In this document: positions 1 through 10,999 of the stretch, piece after piece
Numbering within the stretch: the stretch's first letter is position 1
Layout of the letters: each line of letters begins with the position of its first letter
Assembly: GCA_017626015.1 (NCBI GenBank)
Contig: JAGAJO010000010.1
Location: 43,075-107,074, forward strand
Source of the DNA: Ruminococcus sp.
GTDB taxonomy: Bacteria > Bacillota > Clostridia > Oscillospirales > Ruminococcaceae
Direction: 5' to 3'
Length of the DNA stretch: 64,000 bases
The notes under the pieces: model-generated
The model's database searches: none
What the model was told of the DNA's origin: nothing
The model's input: the letters and a program-made list of their open reading frames with translations, nothing else
Made by a program: the position numbers and the translations under genes

Positions 1-36
1 TCCTTCAGCGATCTGAAGTTTGGAAAGAATAACTGA
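1..36 (+). CDS. C-terminal end of an upstream gene (partial)
   Basis: Frame 1 is open from the window edge to a TGA at 34-36 and reads SFSDLKFGKNN. It probably ends the gene preceding lspA, but eleven residues cannot identify a family. DivIVA-type genes often sit beside lspA in Firmicutes; that is only a neighbourhood guess. Confidence 0.35.
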   Translation, partial: SFSDLKFGKNN

Positions 37-42
37 TTCCAG

Positions 43-76
43 CGTTATAGGCTCTGTACCGGCAGAGCCTATAACG
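43..76. other. perfect 14-bp hairpin upstream of lspA
   Basis: Positions 43-56 and 63-76 are exact reverse complements around a six-base loop (TACCGG). No T tract follows, so this is not a normal intrinsic terminator. It may be an RNA processing or stability element, or an operator, between the preceding gene and lspA. Confidence 0.5.
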
Positions 77-146
77 GCGTAAAGCCATAGTGTTTTCCGC
101 AGCACACCCTATGGTTATTATCTTGCTGCGGAGAACAGGGGACAGA

Positions 147-650
147 GTGTTTGCTTTTTCTTTAGCGCTTGCAGCGGTATTGACGGCTATTGATCAGATC
201 ATAAAATTTGCGGTAAACGATCGTATCGGTCTCGGCGAAATCATTGAAGTGATAAAGTTCGGAGACGTAAAGATATTTAGCCTTACCCATATAAGAAATG
301 CAGGAGCGGCATGGAGTATGATGGAAGGAAAAACATGGTTCCTTGTTTTACTTCCTGTTGCAGTCTGTATTGTCGGGATATTTTATATGTACAAGATCAG
401 AAATGAGTCCCGGTTGGAGCTTATCTCCATTGCGATGATAATTGCCGGAGGAGTCGGGAACCTTATTGACAGGATAAGGCTCAAAGAGGTCATAGACTAT
501 ATCCGGTTCGAGCCTGTTGATTTTCCGATCTTTAACTTTGCTGATATATGCGTTGTTATCGGTGCGTTTATTTTCTGCGGTTCTATGATTTTTTCTGATA
601 TGAAGGCTTCCGGTAAAGATAAGAAGATCAAAGAGGCTGAAAATGAGTAG
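147..650 (+). CDS. lspA: lipoprotein signal peptidase (signal peptidase II)
   Basis: LspA is a membrane aspartyl protease that removes signal peptides from diacylglyceryl-prolipoproteins. The conserved landmarks are present: NAGAAW, then GNLIDR and FNFADIC, which carry the two catalytic aspartates, among four hydrophobic segments. The frame is open from a GTG at 90 and has an ATG at 111, but neither has a ribosome site. GTG at 147 follows AGGGG by five bases and gives 167 residues with the first conserved Asp at residue 16, as in short family members, so it is preferred. The last 8 bases overlap rluD. A lipoprotein substrate candidate in this window is the GH5 gene at 23.3-24.5 kb. Confidence 0.93.
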   Translation: MFAFSLALAAVLTAIDQIIKFAVNDRIGLGEIIEVIKFGDVKIFSLTHIRNAGAAWSMMEGKTWFLVLLPVAVCIVGIFYMYKIRNESRLELISIAMIIAGGVGNLIDRIRLKEVIDYIRFEPVDFPIFNFADICVVIGAFIFCGSMIFSDMKASGKDKKIKEAENE

Positions 651-1554
651 CTATTCATATAAAGCCGATTTAGAGATCTCAGGAATAAGAATAGATAAGT
701 TTCTATCAGAACAGGACATAGGCGTTACAAGATCTGCCGTTCAAAAGCTTATAGACGGCGGTTTTGTTCGGGTAAACGGGAATATTGTTGAAAAGAATTA
801 CAAGCTAAAAAACGGCGATATGATCGTTGTTGAAGTCCCTGAGCCTGAGGAGCTTGACGTAAAACCGCAGAATATTCCTATCGAAATTGTATATGAGGAC
901 GACAGCCTGCTCGTTGTCAACAAACCAAAGGGTATGGTCGTGCATCCTGCGGCTGGGAATCCCGACGGTACTTTGGTAAACGCTTTGCTTTATCACTGCA
1001 AGGGTCGGCTTTCTTCGATAAACGGCGTAATACGTCCCGGAATAGTCCATAGAATAGATAAAAATACCAGCGGATTGCTTATGGTCGCTAAAACGGATAA
1101 AGCTCATAACAGTCTTGCCGCTCAGATAAAGGAGCATAGCTTCACAAGAGAGTATCAAGCAATTTTACTTGGCAGACTTAAAGAGCATGAAGGAGTTATT
1201 GACGCACCGATCGGCAGAAGCAGATTTGACCGTAAGAAAATGTGTGTAACGGAGCTGAATTCAAAGAATGCAGTTACCCATTATAACGTGCTTGATGAAT
1301 TTGGTCAGTATTCTCTGGTTCAATTCAGACTTGAGACCGGCAGAACTCATCAGATAAGGGTACACAGCGCTTACCTCGGACACCCGGTGCTTGGGGATGA
1401 CGTTTACGGAAAACCCTTTAAGGGCTTGGATGGTCAGTGCCTTCATGCCAAGAAGATCGGTTTTGTTCATCCGGAAACGGAAAAATATATGGAATTTGAC
1501 AGCGAGCTGCCGGAGTATTTTAAATCAGTGCTGAAAAAGCTCATGAAAGGATAG
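643..1554 (+). CDS. rluD: RluA/RluD-family 23S rRNA pseudouridine synthase
   Basis: The protein isomerises uridines to pseudouridine in large-subunit rRNA. An N-terminal S4 RNA-binding domain (about residues 12-75) is followed by the catalytic domain. The signature HRIDKNTSGLLMVAKT carries the catalytic aspartate near residue 138, and RTHQIRVH is present further on. Length (303 residues) is normal. It overlaps the end of lspA by 8 bases, and lspA-rluD is a common Firmicute pair. RluD versus another RluA paralogue cannot be settled from sequence alone. Confidence 0.9.
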   Translation: MSSYSYKADLEISGIRIDKFLSEQDIGVTRSAVQKLIDGGFVRVNGNIVEKNYKLKNGDMIVVEVPEPEELDVKPQNIPIEIVYEDDSLLVVNKPKGMVVHPAAGNPDGTLVNALLYHCKGRLSSINGVIRPGIVHRIDKNTSGLLMVAKTDKAHNSLAAQIKEHSFTREYQAILLGRLKEHEGVIDAPIGRSRFDRKKMCVTELNSKNAVTHYNVLDEFGQYSLVQFRLETGRTHQIRVHSAYLGHPVLGDDVYGKPFKGLDGQCLHAKKIGFVHPETEKYMEFDSELPEYFKSVLKKLMKG

Positions 1555-1558
1555 CTAT

Positions 1559-2377
1559 ATGTTTGAAGATATAAACAAGGTTCTTCTTATCACGGATATG
1601 GACGGAACTTTTCTTCCCAAAAGCAAGATCCCGGGAGTTAATTCGCTGAAAGCTATTGCGGATTTTCAATCAAGGGGCGGAAAATTTTCCATTGCAACAG
1701 GCAGAGCAATTCAGGCTGCCAGGCAGTATTTTAATTCTTTTTCTGTAAATTGTCCCATAATAATGTGCAACGGCGGAATGGTTTATGATTTAAACAATAA
1801 AAAGCAGATCTACGATGTGTTTGTTCCCGAATACACAAGGGAAATAGTTAAGGCTGTTTTATCCGATAATCCCGATGTTGGCTGTGAAGTTCTAACGCTT
1901 GACAATGTGTATGTTCCGCAGATGACGGAGATGGAGGCCGTGCATAATGAAATCTGCATGGTCGATCCTGTAATCTGTACTGTGGATGAGATTCCGCCTG
2001 ATTGGTATAAGGTGTTGTTTGCAATAGAACCTGAGAACATGGAACGCCTTATAAGCTCTGTAAAGGGTAAGAACTGGACAGGCGTGGAATTTGTTCGTTC
2101 CAGCAGCGAATATTATGAGATACTGCCGATGAATATTTCAAAGGGCTATGCTCTAAAAAAAATGCGTGAAATATGCTCTTTGGAGGATTTTACAATTGTC
2201 GCTATGGGAGATTACAACAACGATCTGGAAATGCTTAAGGTAGCCGATTTTTCAATTTGCCCTTCAAATGCTGTTGACGAGATCAAAGCGGTGTCAGATC
2301 TGATACTTCCGGTCTCCTGCGAGGAAGACGCAGTATGTGCTGCAATCAAATATATATATAAACAGTTAAAAAATTAA
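1559..2377 (+). CDS. HAD-superfamily hydrolase, Cof type
   Basis: Probable cytoplasmic phosphatase of the Cof/YidA branch of the HAD superfamily. Motif I (DMDGT, with Asp13 as nucleophile and Asp15 as acid) is near the N terminus. The late MGDYNNDLEML segment supplies the Mg-binding aspartates, and the region between them fits a C2-type cap. The length of 272 residues is typical. It starts four bases after rluD, so it probably shares that transcript. Substrates of this family are sugar phosphates, nucleotides or cofactors; none can be assigned here. Confidence 0.88.
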   Translation: MFEDINKVLLITDMDGTFLPKSKIPGVNSLKAIADFQSRGGKFSIATGRAIQAARQYFNSFSVNCPIIMCNGGMVYDLNNKKQIYDVFVPEYTREIVKAVLSDNPDVGCEVLTLDNVYVPQMTEMEAVHNEICMVDPVICTVDEIPPDWYKVLFAIEPENMERLISSVKGKNWTGVEFVRSSSEYYEILPMNISKGYALKKMREICSLEDFTIVAMGDYNNDLEMLKVADFSICPSNAVDEIKAVSDLILPVSCEEDAVCAAIKYIYKQLKN

Positions 2378-2396
2378 TAAATTATGGAGGTTTTTT

Positions 2397-3236
2397 ATGG
2401 ACTCTACATTAAAAAAACAGCTGCAAATCACTGCCTGTAAGGTCAGGCTGGGAATTCTTGAAGGCGTTTTCAATGCAAAATCCGGACATCCGGGCGGTTC
2501 GCTTTCTATTGCAGATCTGCTCACATATCTGTATTTTGCAAAGATGAACGTATATCCTGACAAGCCTGACGAGCCTTCAAGGGACAGATTGGTGCTTTCC
2601 AAGGGACATACCGCTCCCGCACTTTACTCAACTCTTGCTCAGAAGGGATTTTTCCCGGAAGAGGAACTTAAGAGCCTCAGACATATAGGCGCTCTTTTGC
2701 AGGGACATCCATGCATTCACATTCCCGGTGTGGATATGTCTTCCGGTTCGTTGGGACAGGGAATTTCCGTTGCCTGCGGAATGGCTCTTTCGGGAAAGAT
2801 CTCTGACAGCACGTATAAGGTATACACAATTCTCGGAGACGGCGAAATAGAAGAGGGTCAGGTGTGGGAGGCTGCAATGTTTGCGGCTCACTATAAGCTT
2901 GATAATCTTGTTGCCATTGTCGACAATAACGGACTCCAGATCGACGGAAAGATCGAAGACGTTATGTCCCCCTATCCGATCACAGATAAATTCAGCGCTT
3001 TCGGCTGGCATGTGATCGAAGCGGACGCACATGATTTCGACTCGCTCGAAAAAGCGTTTGACGAAGCTGAGACCATTGCAAATCAACCTGTTTGTATTGT
3101 TATGAAGAGCGTTAAGGGCAAGGGTGTTTCCTTTATGGAGAATAATGTTTCATGGCATGGTTCCGCCCCGAATGCCGAGCAGTATGCACAGGCAGTTTCT
3201 GAGCTTACGGCGCAGCTTAAAGAATTGGAGGGTTGA
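2397..3236 (+). CDS. transketolase, N-terminal (TPP-binding) subunit
   Basis: First half of a split transketolase of the non-oxidative pentose phosphate pathway. The thiamine-diphosphate motif begins GDGEIEEGQVWEAAMFA and ends with a DNN about 25 residues later. The early GHPGGSLS segment, a catalytic His-containing GHTAPA and a length of 279 residues all fit. A GGAGG site sits six bases upstream of the ATG. The C-terminal half follows after four bases, so both halves should be made together and form a heterotetramer. Confidence 0.93.
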   Translation: MDSTLKKQLQITACKVRLGILEGVFNAKSGHPGGSLSIADLLTYLYFAKMNVYPDKPDEPSRDRLVLSKGHTAPALYSTLAQKGFFPEEELKSLRHIGALLQGHPCIHIPGVDMSSGSLGQGISVACGMALSGKISDSTYKVYTILGDGEIEEGQVWEAAMFAAHYKLDNLVAIVDNNGLQIDGKIEDVMSPYPITDKFSAFGWHVIEADAHDFDSLEKAFDEAETIANQPVCIVMKSVKGKGVSFMENNVSWHGSAPNAEQYAQAVSELTAQLKELEG

Positions 3237-3240
3237 AAAA

Positions 3241-4188
3241 ATGGCTGATGTAAAGAAGATTGCTACCAGAGAAAGCTACGGCAATGCGCTTGCCGAGCTT
3301 GGTGATAAATACGAAAATCTTTATGTTTTGGACGCTGACCTTGCAGCAGCTACCAAGACGGGTATATTCAAGAAAAAATTCCCTGACAGATTTTTTGACT
3401 GCGGAATTGCCGAGGGCAATATGATGGGCGTTGCCGCCGGACTTGCGGCAACGGGTAAGATCCCTTTTGCCTCAACCTTTGCGATGTTTGCATCCGGAAG
3501 GGCTTTTGAGCAGGTAAGGAATTCTATAGGATACCCGCATTTAAACGTTAAGATCGGTGCTACTCACGCAGGAATTTCCGTGGGTGAGGACGGTGCGACT
3601 CACCAGTGCAACGAGGATATAGCTCTTATGAGAACTATTCCGGGAATGACGATCATCAACCCTGCGGACGATATTGAAGCCAAGGCTGCCGTTGAAGCTG
3701 CGATCCTTCATGACGGACCTGTTTACATGAGATTCGGAAGACTTGCCGCTCCTGTATTCAACGATCCTGCGACATATAAATTTGAGTTGGGAAAGGGTAT
3801 ACAGCTAAGGGAAGGCAGTGACATTACAATAATTGCCACTGGTCTTATGGTTGCCGAGGCTATTGAGGCGGCTAAGACGCTTTCTGCTGACGGTATCGAC
3901 GCTGCGGTTGTAAACATTCACACGATAAAACCGATAGATGAGGAGATCATTGTCAACGCAGCAAAGAAAACAGGACTTATTCTTACGGTGGAGGAGCATA
4001 GCGTGATCGGCGGACTGGGCTCTGCAGTTGCGGATGTTCTGGCGCAGAATTACCCTGCAAAGCTGATAAAGATAGGCGTTAACGACGAGTTCGGACATTC
4101 GGGTCCGGCGGTTGATCTGCTTAAGGAATTCGGACTTTGTGCAGAAAATATTGTTTCAGTAGCAAGCAAAGCAGTTAGATCCAAGTGA
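3241..4188 (+). CDS. transketolase, C-terminal (pyrimidine-binding) subunit
   Basis: Second half of the split transketolase. It carries the pyrimidine-binding domain with DCGIAEGNMMGVAAGLA, which holds the glutamate that activates thiamine diphosphate, followed by the C-terminal transketolase domain. The frame is open further upstream, but ATG 3241 follows GGAGGG at the end of the N-terminal subunit and gives a normal 315-residue protein. A strong intrinsic terminator follows, closing the transcript. Confidence 0.93.
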   Translation: MADVKKIATRESYGNALAELGDKYENLYVLDADLAAATKTGIFKKKFPDRFFDCGIAEGNMMGVAAGLAATGKIPFASTFAMFASGRAFEQVRNSIGYPHLNVKIGATHAGISVGEDGATHQCNEDIALMRTIPGMTIINPADDIEAKAAVEAAILHDGPVYMRFGRLAAPVFNDPATYKFELGKGIQLREGSDITIIATGLMVAEAIEAAKTLSADGIDAAVVNIHTIKPIDEEIIVNAAKKTGLILTVEEHSVIGGLGSAVADVLAQNYPAKLIKIGVNDEFGHSGPAVDLLKEFGLCAENIVSVASKAVRSK

Positions 4189-4194
4189 TAAAAG

Positions 4195-4232
4195 CGGCAT
4201 TCGGGATATGAACTTCCGAATGCCGTTTAATA
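4195..4232 (+). terminator. intrinsic terminator after transketolase
   Basis: A 10-bp perfect stem (4195-4204 with 4216-4225) is followed by TTTAATATTTAAT. It lies immediately after the transketolase stop codon. Confidence 0.8.
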
Positions 4233-4301
4233 TTTAATGAGTTTTTATTTTACCTTCTGCGATCGCTATGGAAACGCTGTAAAACGAGACAGAGTTTGAT
4301 T

Positions 4302-4330
4302 TTCACATTTTTTTTGTGTTGCCGTATAAT
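4302..4330 (+). promoter_or_regulatory. promoter for yunB
   Basis: TTCACA (4302-4307), 17-base spacer, TATAAT (4325-4330). A match to a vegetative-type promoter does not exclude a sporulation sigma factor nearby. Confidence 0.5.
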
Positions 4331-4354
4331 AATTTATGATTGGACGGTGATATA

Positions 4355-4978
4355 ATGAGCGCATACAGATCAACAGTGAAATGCAAGTTCTCATATCTTG
4401 TTTTGTGCATACTGACCGCCTTATGTCTTGTGATCGTTTCTTTCTTTTCTCAGCTGGGACGTCATATTGAAGAGATAGGAGAATACAAAGGCAGAGAAGC
4501 GGCAAACAGCGTTATTTCAAGAGCTGTTGAAAAAAGCCTTAAAGACTTTTCCAATACCGAATTTATTACTGTTTGCAGAGACAGCGAGGGAAAAATCATT
4601 TCGGCGGACGTAAACTCGGCGGAGGTAAACGGTATACAGAACGCTCTGGCAAGAGAGATCAACTTACAGTTAAAAAATCTTGACGATGAGAAGGAAAGTA
4701 TTCCTATCGGTACTCTTACAGGAATTACATATCTTTCGGGAAAGGGTTTTGACGTCGGACTGAGATTTCATCAGCTGGGAGCTGCAAATTATGAAATGAA
4801 AAGCAGTTTTGAAGGTGCTGGAATAAATCAGACCAAATTCAGGCTTTATATCCATGTTGATACTGAAATAAAGTCTGTTCTCCCCGGAAAATCTTCCGAA
4901 GTGACGGTAAGTGCAGATTATCTTGTTGCTGAAACCGTTATAATCGGCGAGGTTCCGGAAATGTATCTGTCAAAGTAA
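4355..4978 (+). CDS. yunB: sporulation protein YunB
   Basis: Matches the YunB family of sporulation proteins: one N-terminal membrane segment (about residues 13-35), then a conserved outer domain ending in the family hallmarks GAGINQT and AETVIIGEVPEMYL. In Bacillus the gene is under mother-cell sigma-E control and is needed for full sporulation; its biochemical role is unknown. A TTG at 4340 also opens the frame, but ATG 4355 is preceded by GGTGAT at good spacing. It is monocistronic by appearance, with ligA having its own promoter. Confidence 0.88.
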   Translation: MSAYRSTVKCKFSYLVLCILTALCLVIVSFFSQLGRHIEEIGEYKGREAANSVISRAVEKSLKDFSNTEFITVCRDSEGKIISADVNSAEVNGIQNALAREINLQLKNLDDEKESIPIGTLTGITYLSGKGFDVGLRFHQLGAANYEMKSSFEGAGINQTKFRLYIHVDTEIKSVLPGKSSEVTVSADYLVAETVIIGEVPEMYLSK

Positions 4979-4985
4979 AAAATAC

Positions 4986-5014
4986 TTGTAATTTACAATA
5001 AAATATGGTATAAT
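4986..5014 (+). promoter_or_regulatory. promoter for ligA
   Basis: TTGTAA (4986-4991), 17-base spacer, TATAAT (5009-5014) with a TG extension one base before the -10 box. The start codon is about 39 bases downstream. Confidence 0.75.
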
Positions 5015-5016
5015 AA

Positions 5017-7029
<2,013 letters not shown>

Positions 7030-7103
7030 ACGGGGTATATGTATGTGTGCCGTTTGCATAGGCACAGATATTTTCAAAAAGTATGAAATGGGAGTGATAC
7101 TGC

Positions 7104-7658
7104 ATGGAGCCGTTATTTACATTAAAAACAACCATAACAGAGGAACAGTACCGCAGGGGAGTAGGCTCGGGAATAAACAGGATACGGTTTAATATACTTT
7201 CTGTTTTTTTTGTCGGAGTAGCTATATTTTATGCGTATCAGACCTATTCTCTGATCGCTATGCGGGGCGTTTATGCCGACGATGCAGAGATCTATATTCT
7301 TAACGGATTTATCTCGGCAATGTCCGTATATTTTGCGGTAAAATTTTTGAGGCTTCCTAAAAAGGTCATTCAGAATGCGGTAAATCAGGTGGCAGTAAAA
7401 ACCGGCTCCACAACGCTGAAAAGCGACCTGTTTTTTTACGAAAATGAGATCGTAAATAAAGCTGAAAATTCTCAGAATGAAGGTCATGTATCTTATGCCG
7501 ATGTATCGGAGATAAGGGATTTCGGGGATTTTCTGCTGTTTCAGAGCATAAGGAATGTCGCAGTTTATCTTAATAAAAATCAGGTCCCTGATTATCAGGG
7601 CTTTCAGCAGTTTATTATTCAGAAATGTCCCGCTGCAAAGTGGAAAACTATATATTAG
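7104..7658 (+). CDS. YcxB-like membrane protein
   Basis: A 184-residue protein with two hydrophobic segments (about residues 30-50 and 64-82). Its C-terminal soluble half has the look of the YcxB-like domain: a beta-rich stretch with YADVSEIRDFGDFLLFQ. The function of that family is not known. It precedes gatC by 12 bases and could be co-transcribed with gatCAB, but nothing suggests a role in tRNA amidation. Confidence 0.7.
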   Translation: MEPLFTLKTTITEEQYRRGVGSGINRIRFNILSVFFVGVAIFYAYQTYSLIAMRGVYADDAEIYILNGFISAMSVYFAVKFLRLPKKVIQNAVNQVAVKTGSTTLKSDLFFYENEIVNKAENSQNEGHVSYADVSEIRDFGDFLLFQSIRNVAVYLNKNQVPDYQGFQQFIIQKCPAAKWKTIY

Positions 7659-7670
7659 GAGGAATGTAAA

Positions 7671-7940
7671 ATGAACATTGACATCAGACACATTGCCAAG
7701 CTGGCAAGGCTCCGTATTGAGGACGACCAGCTTGAAAAGTTTGAATCTGAAATGCAGAATATCGTCAATATGGTAGAAAAGCTTCCCGATATCGACGATG
7801 AAATGACGCTGGACGAAAACAATCCCATGAAGCTTCGTGAGGACGTCATTTGTGAGGAAAAGCTTACCAGACAGGAGCTTATGCAGAATGCCCCTAAGGT
7901 AAAAGCAGGCTGTCTTGTCGTGCCTAAAACAGTAGAGTAA
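7671..7940 (+). CDS. gatC: Asp-tRNA(Asn)/Glu-tRNA(Gln) amidotransferase subunit C
   Basis: Small subunit of the GatCAB amidotransferase, which turns misacylated Glu-tRNA(Gln) and/or Asp-tRNA(Asn) into the correct species. The family pattern IRHIAKLARLRI at the N terminus and a C-terminal KTVE are present in 89 residues. It has an AGGAGG site. The order gatC-gatA-gatB, with spacings of 12 and 18 bases, marks an operon. Confidence 0.92.
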   Translation: MNIDIRHIAKLARLRIEDDQLEKFESEMQNIVNMVEKLPDIDDEMTLDENNPMKLREDVICEEKLTRQELMQNAPKVKAGCLVVPKTVE

Positions 7941-7952
7941 GGAGTGTTGAAT

Positions 7953-9410
7953 TTGGAACTTTATGAGAAAAATGCATGGGAGCTTTCCGAAATGCTTAAA
8001 TCAAAGGAGATCAGCTCCGCAGAGCTTACAAGATCTGTTTTTGACAGAATAAAGTCAGTGGAGGATAAGGTCGATGCTTACCTTACTCTGAACGAGGAAA
8101 ACGCAATCGAGACAGCTTCGGAGATCGATAAAAAACGCTTGGCCGGGGATCAGCTTTCCGATCTTGCAGGTATTCCTGTGGGAATTAAGGACAATATTTC
8201 TACAAAGGGTCTGAGAACGACCTGCGCCTCAAAAATGCTGGAAAATTATGTTCCGCCATTTAACGCAACTGTCATGGATAAAATGACCAATGCGGGAGCT
8301 GTTATAACAGGAAAGCTTAATATGGATGAATTTGCTATGGGCTCCTCAACGGAAAATTCATACTTCAAGCCGACCAGAAATCCGTTTGATACGGAAAGAA
8401 TACCGGGAGGATCGTCCGGCGGTTCTGCCGCATCTGTTGCGGCGTGCGAAGCGGTGGTATCACTTGGCTCCGATACCGGCGGATCTATCAGGCAGCCGGC
8501 TTCATACTGCGGAGTCGTTGGTTTAAAGCCTACCTACGGTTCGGTATCAAGATACGGACTTGTTGCGTTTGCTTCCTCTTTGGATCAGATCGGACCTTTG
8601 GGCAGGTGCGTTAAGGACGTTGCAATGGTACAGTCTGTTATTGCAGGTCATGACGGTATGGACGCAACCTCCGCTTACAGGGAGTATCCGGATTACGCTG
8701 CGGCTCTTAACGCAGATATTGATGGACTGAGGATCGGTCTTCCTAAGGAGTATTTCGGCGAAGGCATAGATCCGTTTGTAAAGCAGTCCGTACTTAACGC
8801 AGTAAAGGAAATGGAAAAGCAGGGCGCTGTAGTCAAGGAGATCTCGCTGCCTTCAACGGACTATGCGCTGTCTTCATATTACATTATTTCCTCAGCCGAG
8901 GCATCTTCAAACCTTGCAAGATACGACGGAGTAAGATACGGCTTCAGAGCTGAGAATTACGACGGACTTGTGGATATGTATGAGAGAACACGTTCAGAGG
9001 GATTCGGAGATGAGGTCAAAAGAAGGATCATGCTCGGTACCTTCGTTCTGAGTTCCGGCTTCTATGACGCATATTATAAGAAAGCAAAGCTTTTGCAGAG
9101 ACGGATACTCGGGGAATTTACAAGTCAGTTCCGGGATGTTGATGTGATCGCAACGCCTACCGTTCCCACGACTGCATTTAAGATAGGTGAAAACACCGAT
9201 GATCCGCTGAAGATGTATGCCACGGATATATGTACCGTTACGGTCAATATTGCAGGACTTCCCGCAATAAGCGTACCCTGCGCATATGATGAAAAGGGAC
9301 TGCCCGCAGGACTTCAGCTTATCGGAAACAAATTCACCGAGCAGACTCTTCTTAACGCCGCTTACGCATATGAATGTATTTCAGGCGGATTCAGAAAGCC
9401 TGAGCTTTAA
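7953..9410 (+). CDS. gatA: Glu-tRNA(Gln) amidotransferase subunit A
   Basis: Amidase subunit that releases ammonia from glutamine or asparagine. The amidase-signature Ser-Ser-Lys triad is visible in GIKDNI (Lys) and in [13 protein letters not shown] plus [10 protein letters not shown] (both Ser). TTG 7953 follows GGAG (7941-7944) by eight bases and gives the expected N terminus [11 protein letters not shown]; a GTG at 7944 overlaps the ribosome site itself. Length (485 residues) is normal. Confidence 0.94.
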   Translation: MELYEKNAWELSEMLKSKEISSAELTRSVFDRIKSVEDKVDAYLTLNEENAIETASEIDKKRLAGDQLSDLAGIPVGIKDNISTKGLRTTCASKMLENYVPPFNATVMDKMTNAGAVITGKLNMDEFAMGSSTENSYFKPTRNPFDTERIPGGSSGGSAASVAACEAVVSLGSDTGGSIRQPASYCGVVGLKPTYGSVSRYGLVAFASSLDQIGPLGRCVKDVAMVQSVIAGHDGMDATSAYREYPDYAAALNADIDGLRIGLPKEYFGEGIDPFVKQSVLNAVKEMEKQGAVVKEISLPSTDYALSSYYIISSAEASSNLARYDGVRYGFRAENYDGLVDMYERTRSEGFGDEVKRRIMLGTFVLSSGFYDAYYKKAKLLQRRILGEFTSQFRDVDVIATPTVPTTAFKIGENTDDPLKMYATDICTVTVNIAGLPAISVPCAYDEKGLPAGLQLIGNKFTEQTLLNAAYAYECISGGFRKPEL

Positions 9411-9428
9411 GACAGGAGGGCTAGAAAA

Positions 9429-10868
9429 ATGGTTAAAGGTTATGAAGTTGTTATAGGTCTCGAGGTTCATGCGGAGCTTAACACCGATTCAAAAATATAT
9501 TGCAGCTGCAAAAATCAGTTCGGTCTGGAGGTAAACTCTCAGGTATGTCCGATTTGTATGGGTATGCCCGGAACTCTTCCTACGCTGAATAAAAAAGTCG
9601 TCGATTACGCTATAAGAATGGGACATGCTCTTAACTGTTCTATAAACAGGGTGTGCAAGCAGGATAGAAAAAATTATTTCTATCCCGATCTTCCCAAGGC
9701 GTACCAGATCTCCCAGGCGGAGGTACCGCTTTGCGAAAACGGATATGTTGATATTCTTGTGGACGGCGAGGAGAGAAGAATAGGCGTCACAAGGATCCAT
9801 ATTGAGGAGGACGCAGGAAAGCTGCTCCATTCGGATAAATTTGACGGCGTTTCGCTGGTAGATCTTAACCGCTGCGGAGTACCGCTTATAGAAATTGTTT
9901 CCGAGCCTGATATGAGATCATCTAAGGAAGCACACGTTTATCTGGAGACGCTAAAGTCTATTTTGCAGTATCTGGGAATATGTGACTGCAAAATGCAGGA
10001 GGGTTCTATACGCTGCGATGTCAACGTGTCGGTTCACAAGCCGGGCGAGCCTATGGGAACACGTTCGGAGATGAAGAACGTAAACAGCTTTTCCGCTGCG
10101 GTAAGAGGTATCGACTACGAGGTGGAAAGACAGATCTCCGTTCTTGAAGCAGGCGGAACGATCGTGCAGGAAACACGCCGCTGGGACGATGTCAAGGGCA
10201 TAAGCACTTCTATGCGTTCAAAGGAGGACGCTCAGGATTACAGATATTTCCCTGAGCCTGATCTGCTTACCATTGTTGTTGAGCAGGAGAGGGTAGACGA
10301 GCTTAAGGCTACGATACCTGAGCTTCCTAATATAAAGATACTGAGATACGTCAAGGAGTTCGGTCTTAATATCAAAGACGCTACATTTATTGCCGAGTCG
10401 GTGGAGCTGGCGGGATTTTTTGACGCTTGTATGGCAAAGGGCAGATTCGGAGCTAAATGCTATACAACATGGATACTCGGGGAGCTTGTCAAGTTTATGA
10501 ACGAAACAGGCAAGACACTTGCAGACACAAAGCTTACTCCTGAAAATCTTACCGACCTTGCAGAGGTCATTGAGAATAAGACGATCTCCAATGCGGGAGG
10601 AAAGAAAGTATTTGCGGTCATTCTGAACGAGGATAAGCCTGTTGCTGAGATCATAAAGGAGCAGGGACTGGCTCAGGTATCTGACGACAGTGTTCTTGAA
10701 AAGATCGCTGACGAAGTTCTTGCAGCAAATGAAAAGTCTGTAAACGACTATAAGGGCGGAAAGACCAATGCGCTTGGATATCTTGTTGGACAGTGCATGA
10801 AAGCGTCCAAGGGCAAGGCAAATCCGGGAAAAATGAAAGAGATCATACTGAAAAAGATCGGAGAATAA
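9429..10868 (+). CDS. gatB: Asp/Glu-tRNA amidotransferase subunit B
   Basis: tRNA-binding and ATP-using subunit of GatCAB. It begins with the family-typical YEVVIGLEVHAEL and has the zinc site CSC/CPIC, the DLNRCGVPLIEIVSEPD segment and a C-terminal YqeY-like tail domain. Length 479 is standard. AGGAGG lies upstream of the ATG. Last gene of the gat operon. Confidence 0.95.
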   Translation: MVKGYEVVIGLEVHAELNTDSKIYCSCKNQFGLEVNSQVCPICMGMPGTLPTLNKKVVDYAIRMGHALNCSINRVCKQDRKNYFYPDLPKAYQISQAEVPLCENGYVDILVDGEERRIGVTRIHIEEDAGKLLHSDKFDGVSLVDLNRCGVPLIEIVSEPDMRSSKEAHVYLETLKSILQYLGICDCKMQEGSIRCDVNVSVHKPGEPMGTRSEMKNVNSFSAAVRGIDYEVERQISVLEAGGTIVQETRRWDDVKGISTSMRSKEDAQDYRYFPEPDLLTIVVEQERVDELKATIPELPNIKILRYVKEFGLNIKDATFIAESVELAGFFDACMAKGRFGAKCYTTWILGELVKFMNETGKTLADTKLTPENLTDLAEVIENKTISNAGGKKVFAVILNEDKPVAEIIKEQGLAQVSDDSVLEKIADEVLAANEKSVNDYKGGKTNALGYLVGQCMKASKGKANPGKMKEIILKKIGE

Positions 10869-10999
10869 TATACATCTGAAATAAGCTGCTTCCTGTGCGG
10901 AGTTGTGATGTCATCATTAAAAATCAGGAGAAGTAAATTCCGGCTTATCGTATGAATACTTCTACAGAAGGAAATATAAGTTAAGGGAGGTGATGTTAT

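Noticed and set aside
10908-10955. 16-codon frame between gatB and the 11.0-kb gene
   Set aside because: Weak ribosome site, no recognisable pattern, and short frames are common by chance.
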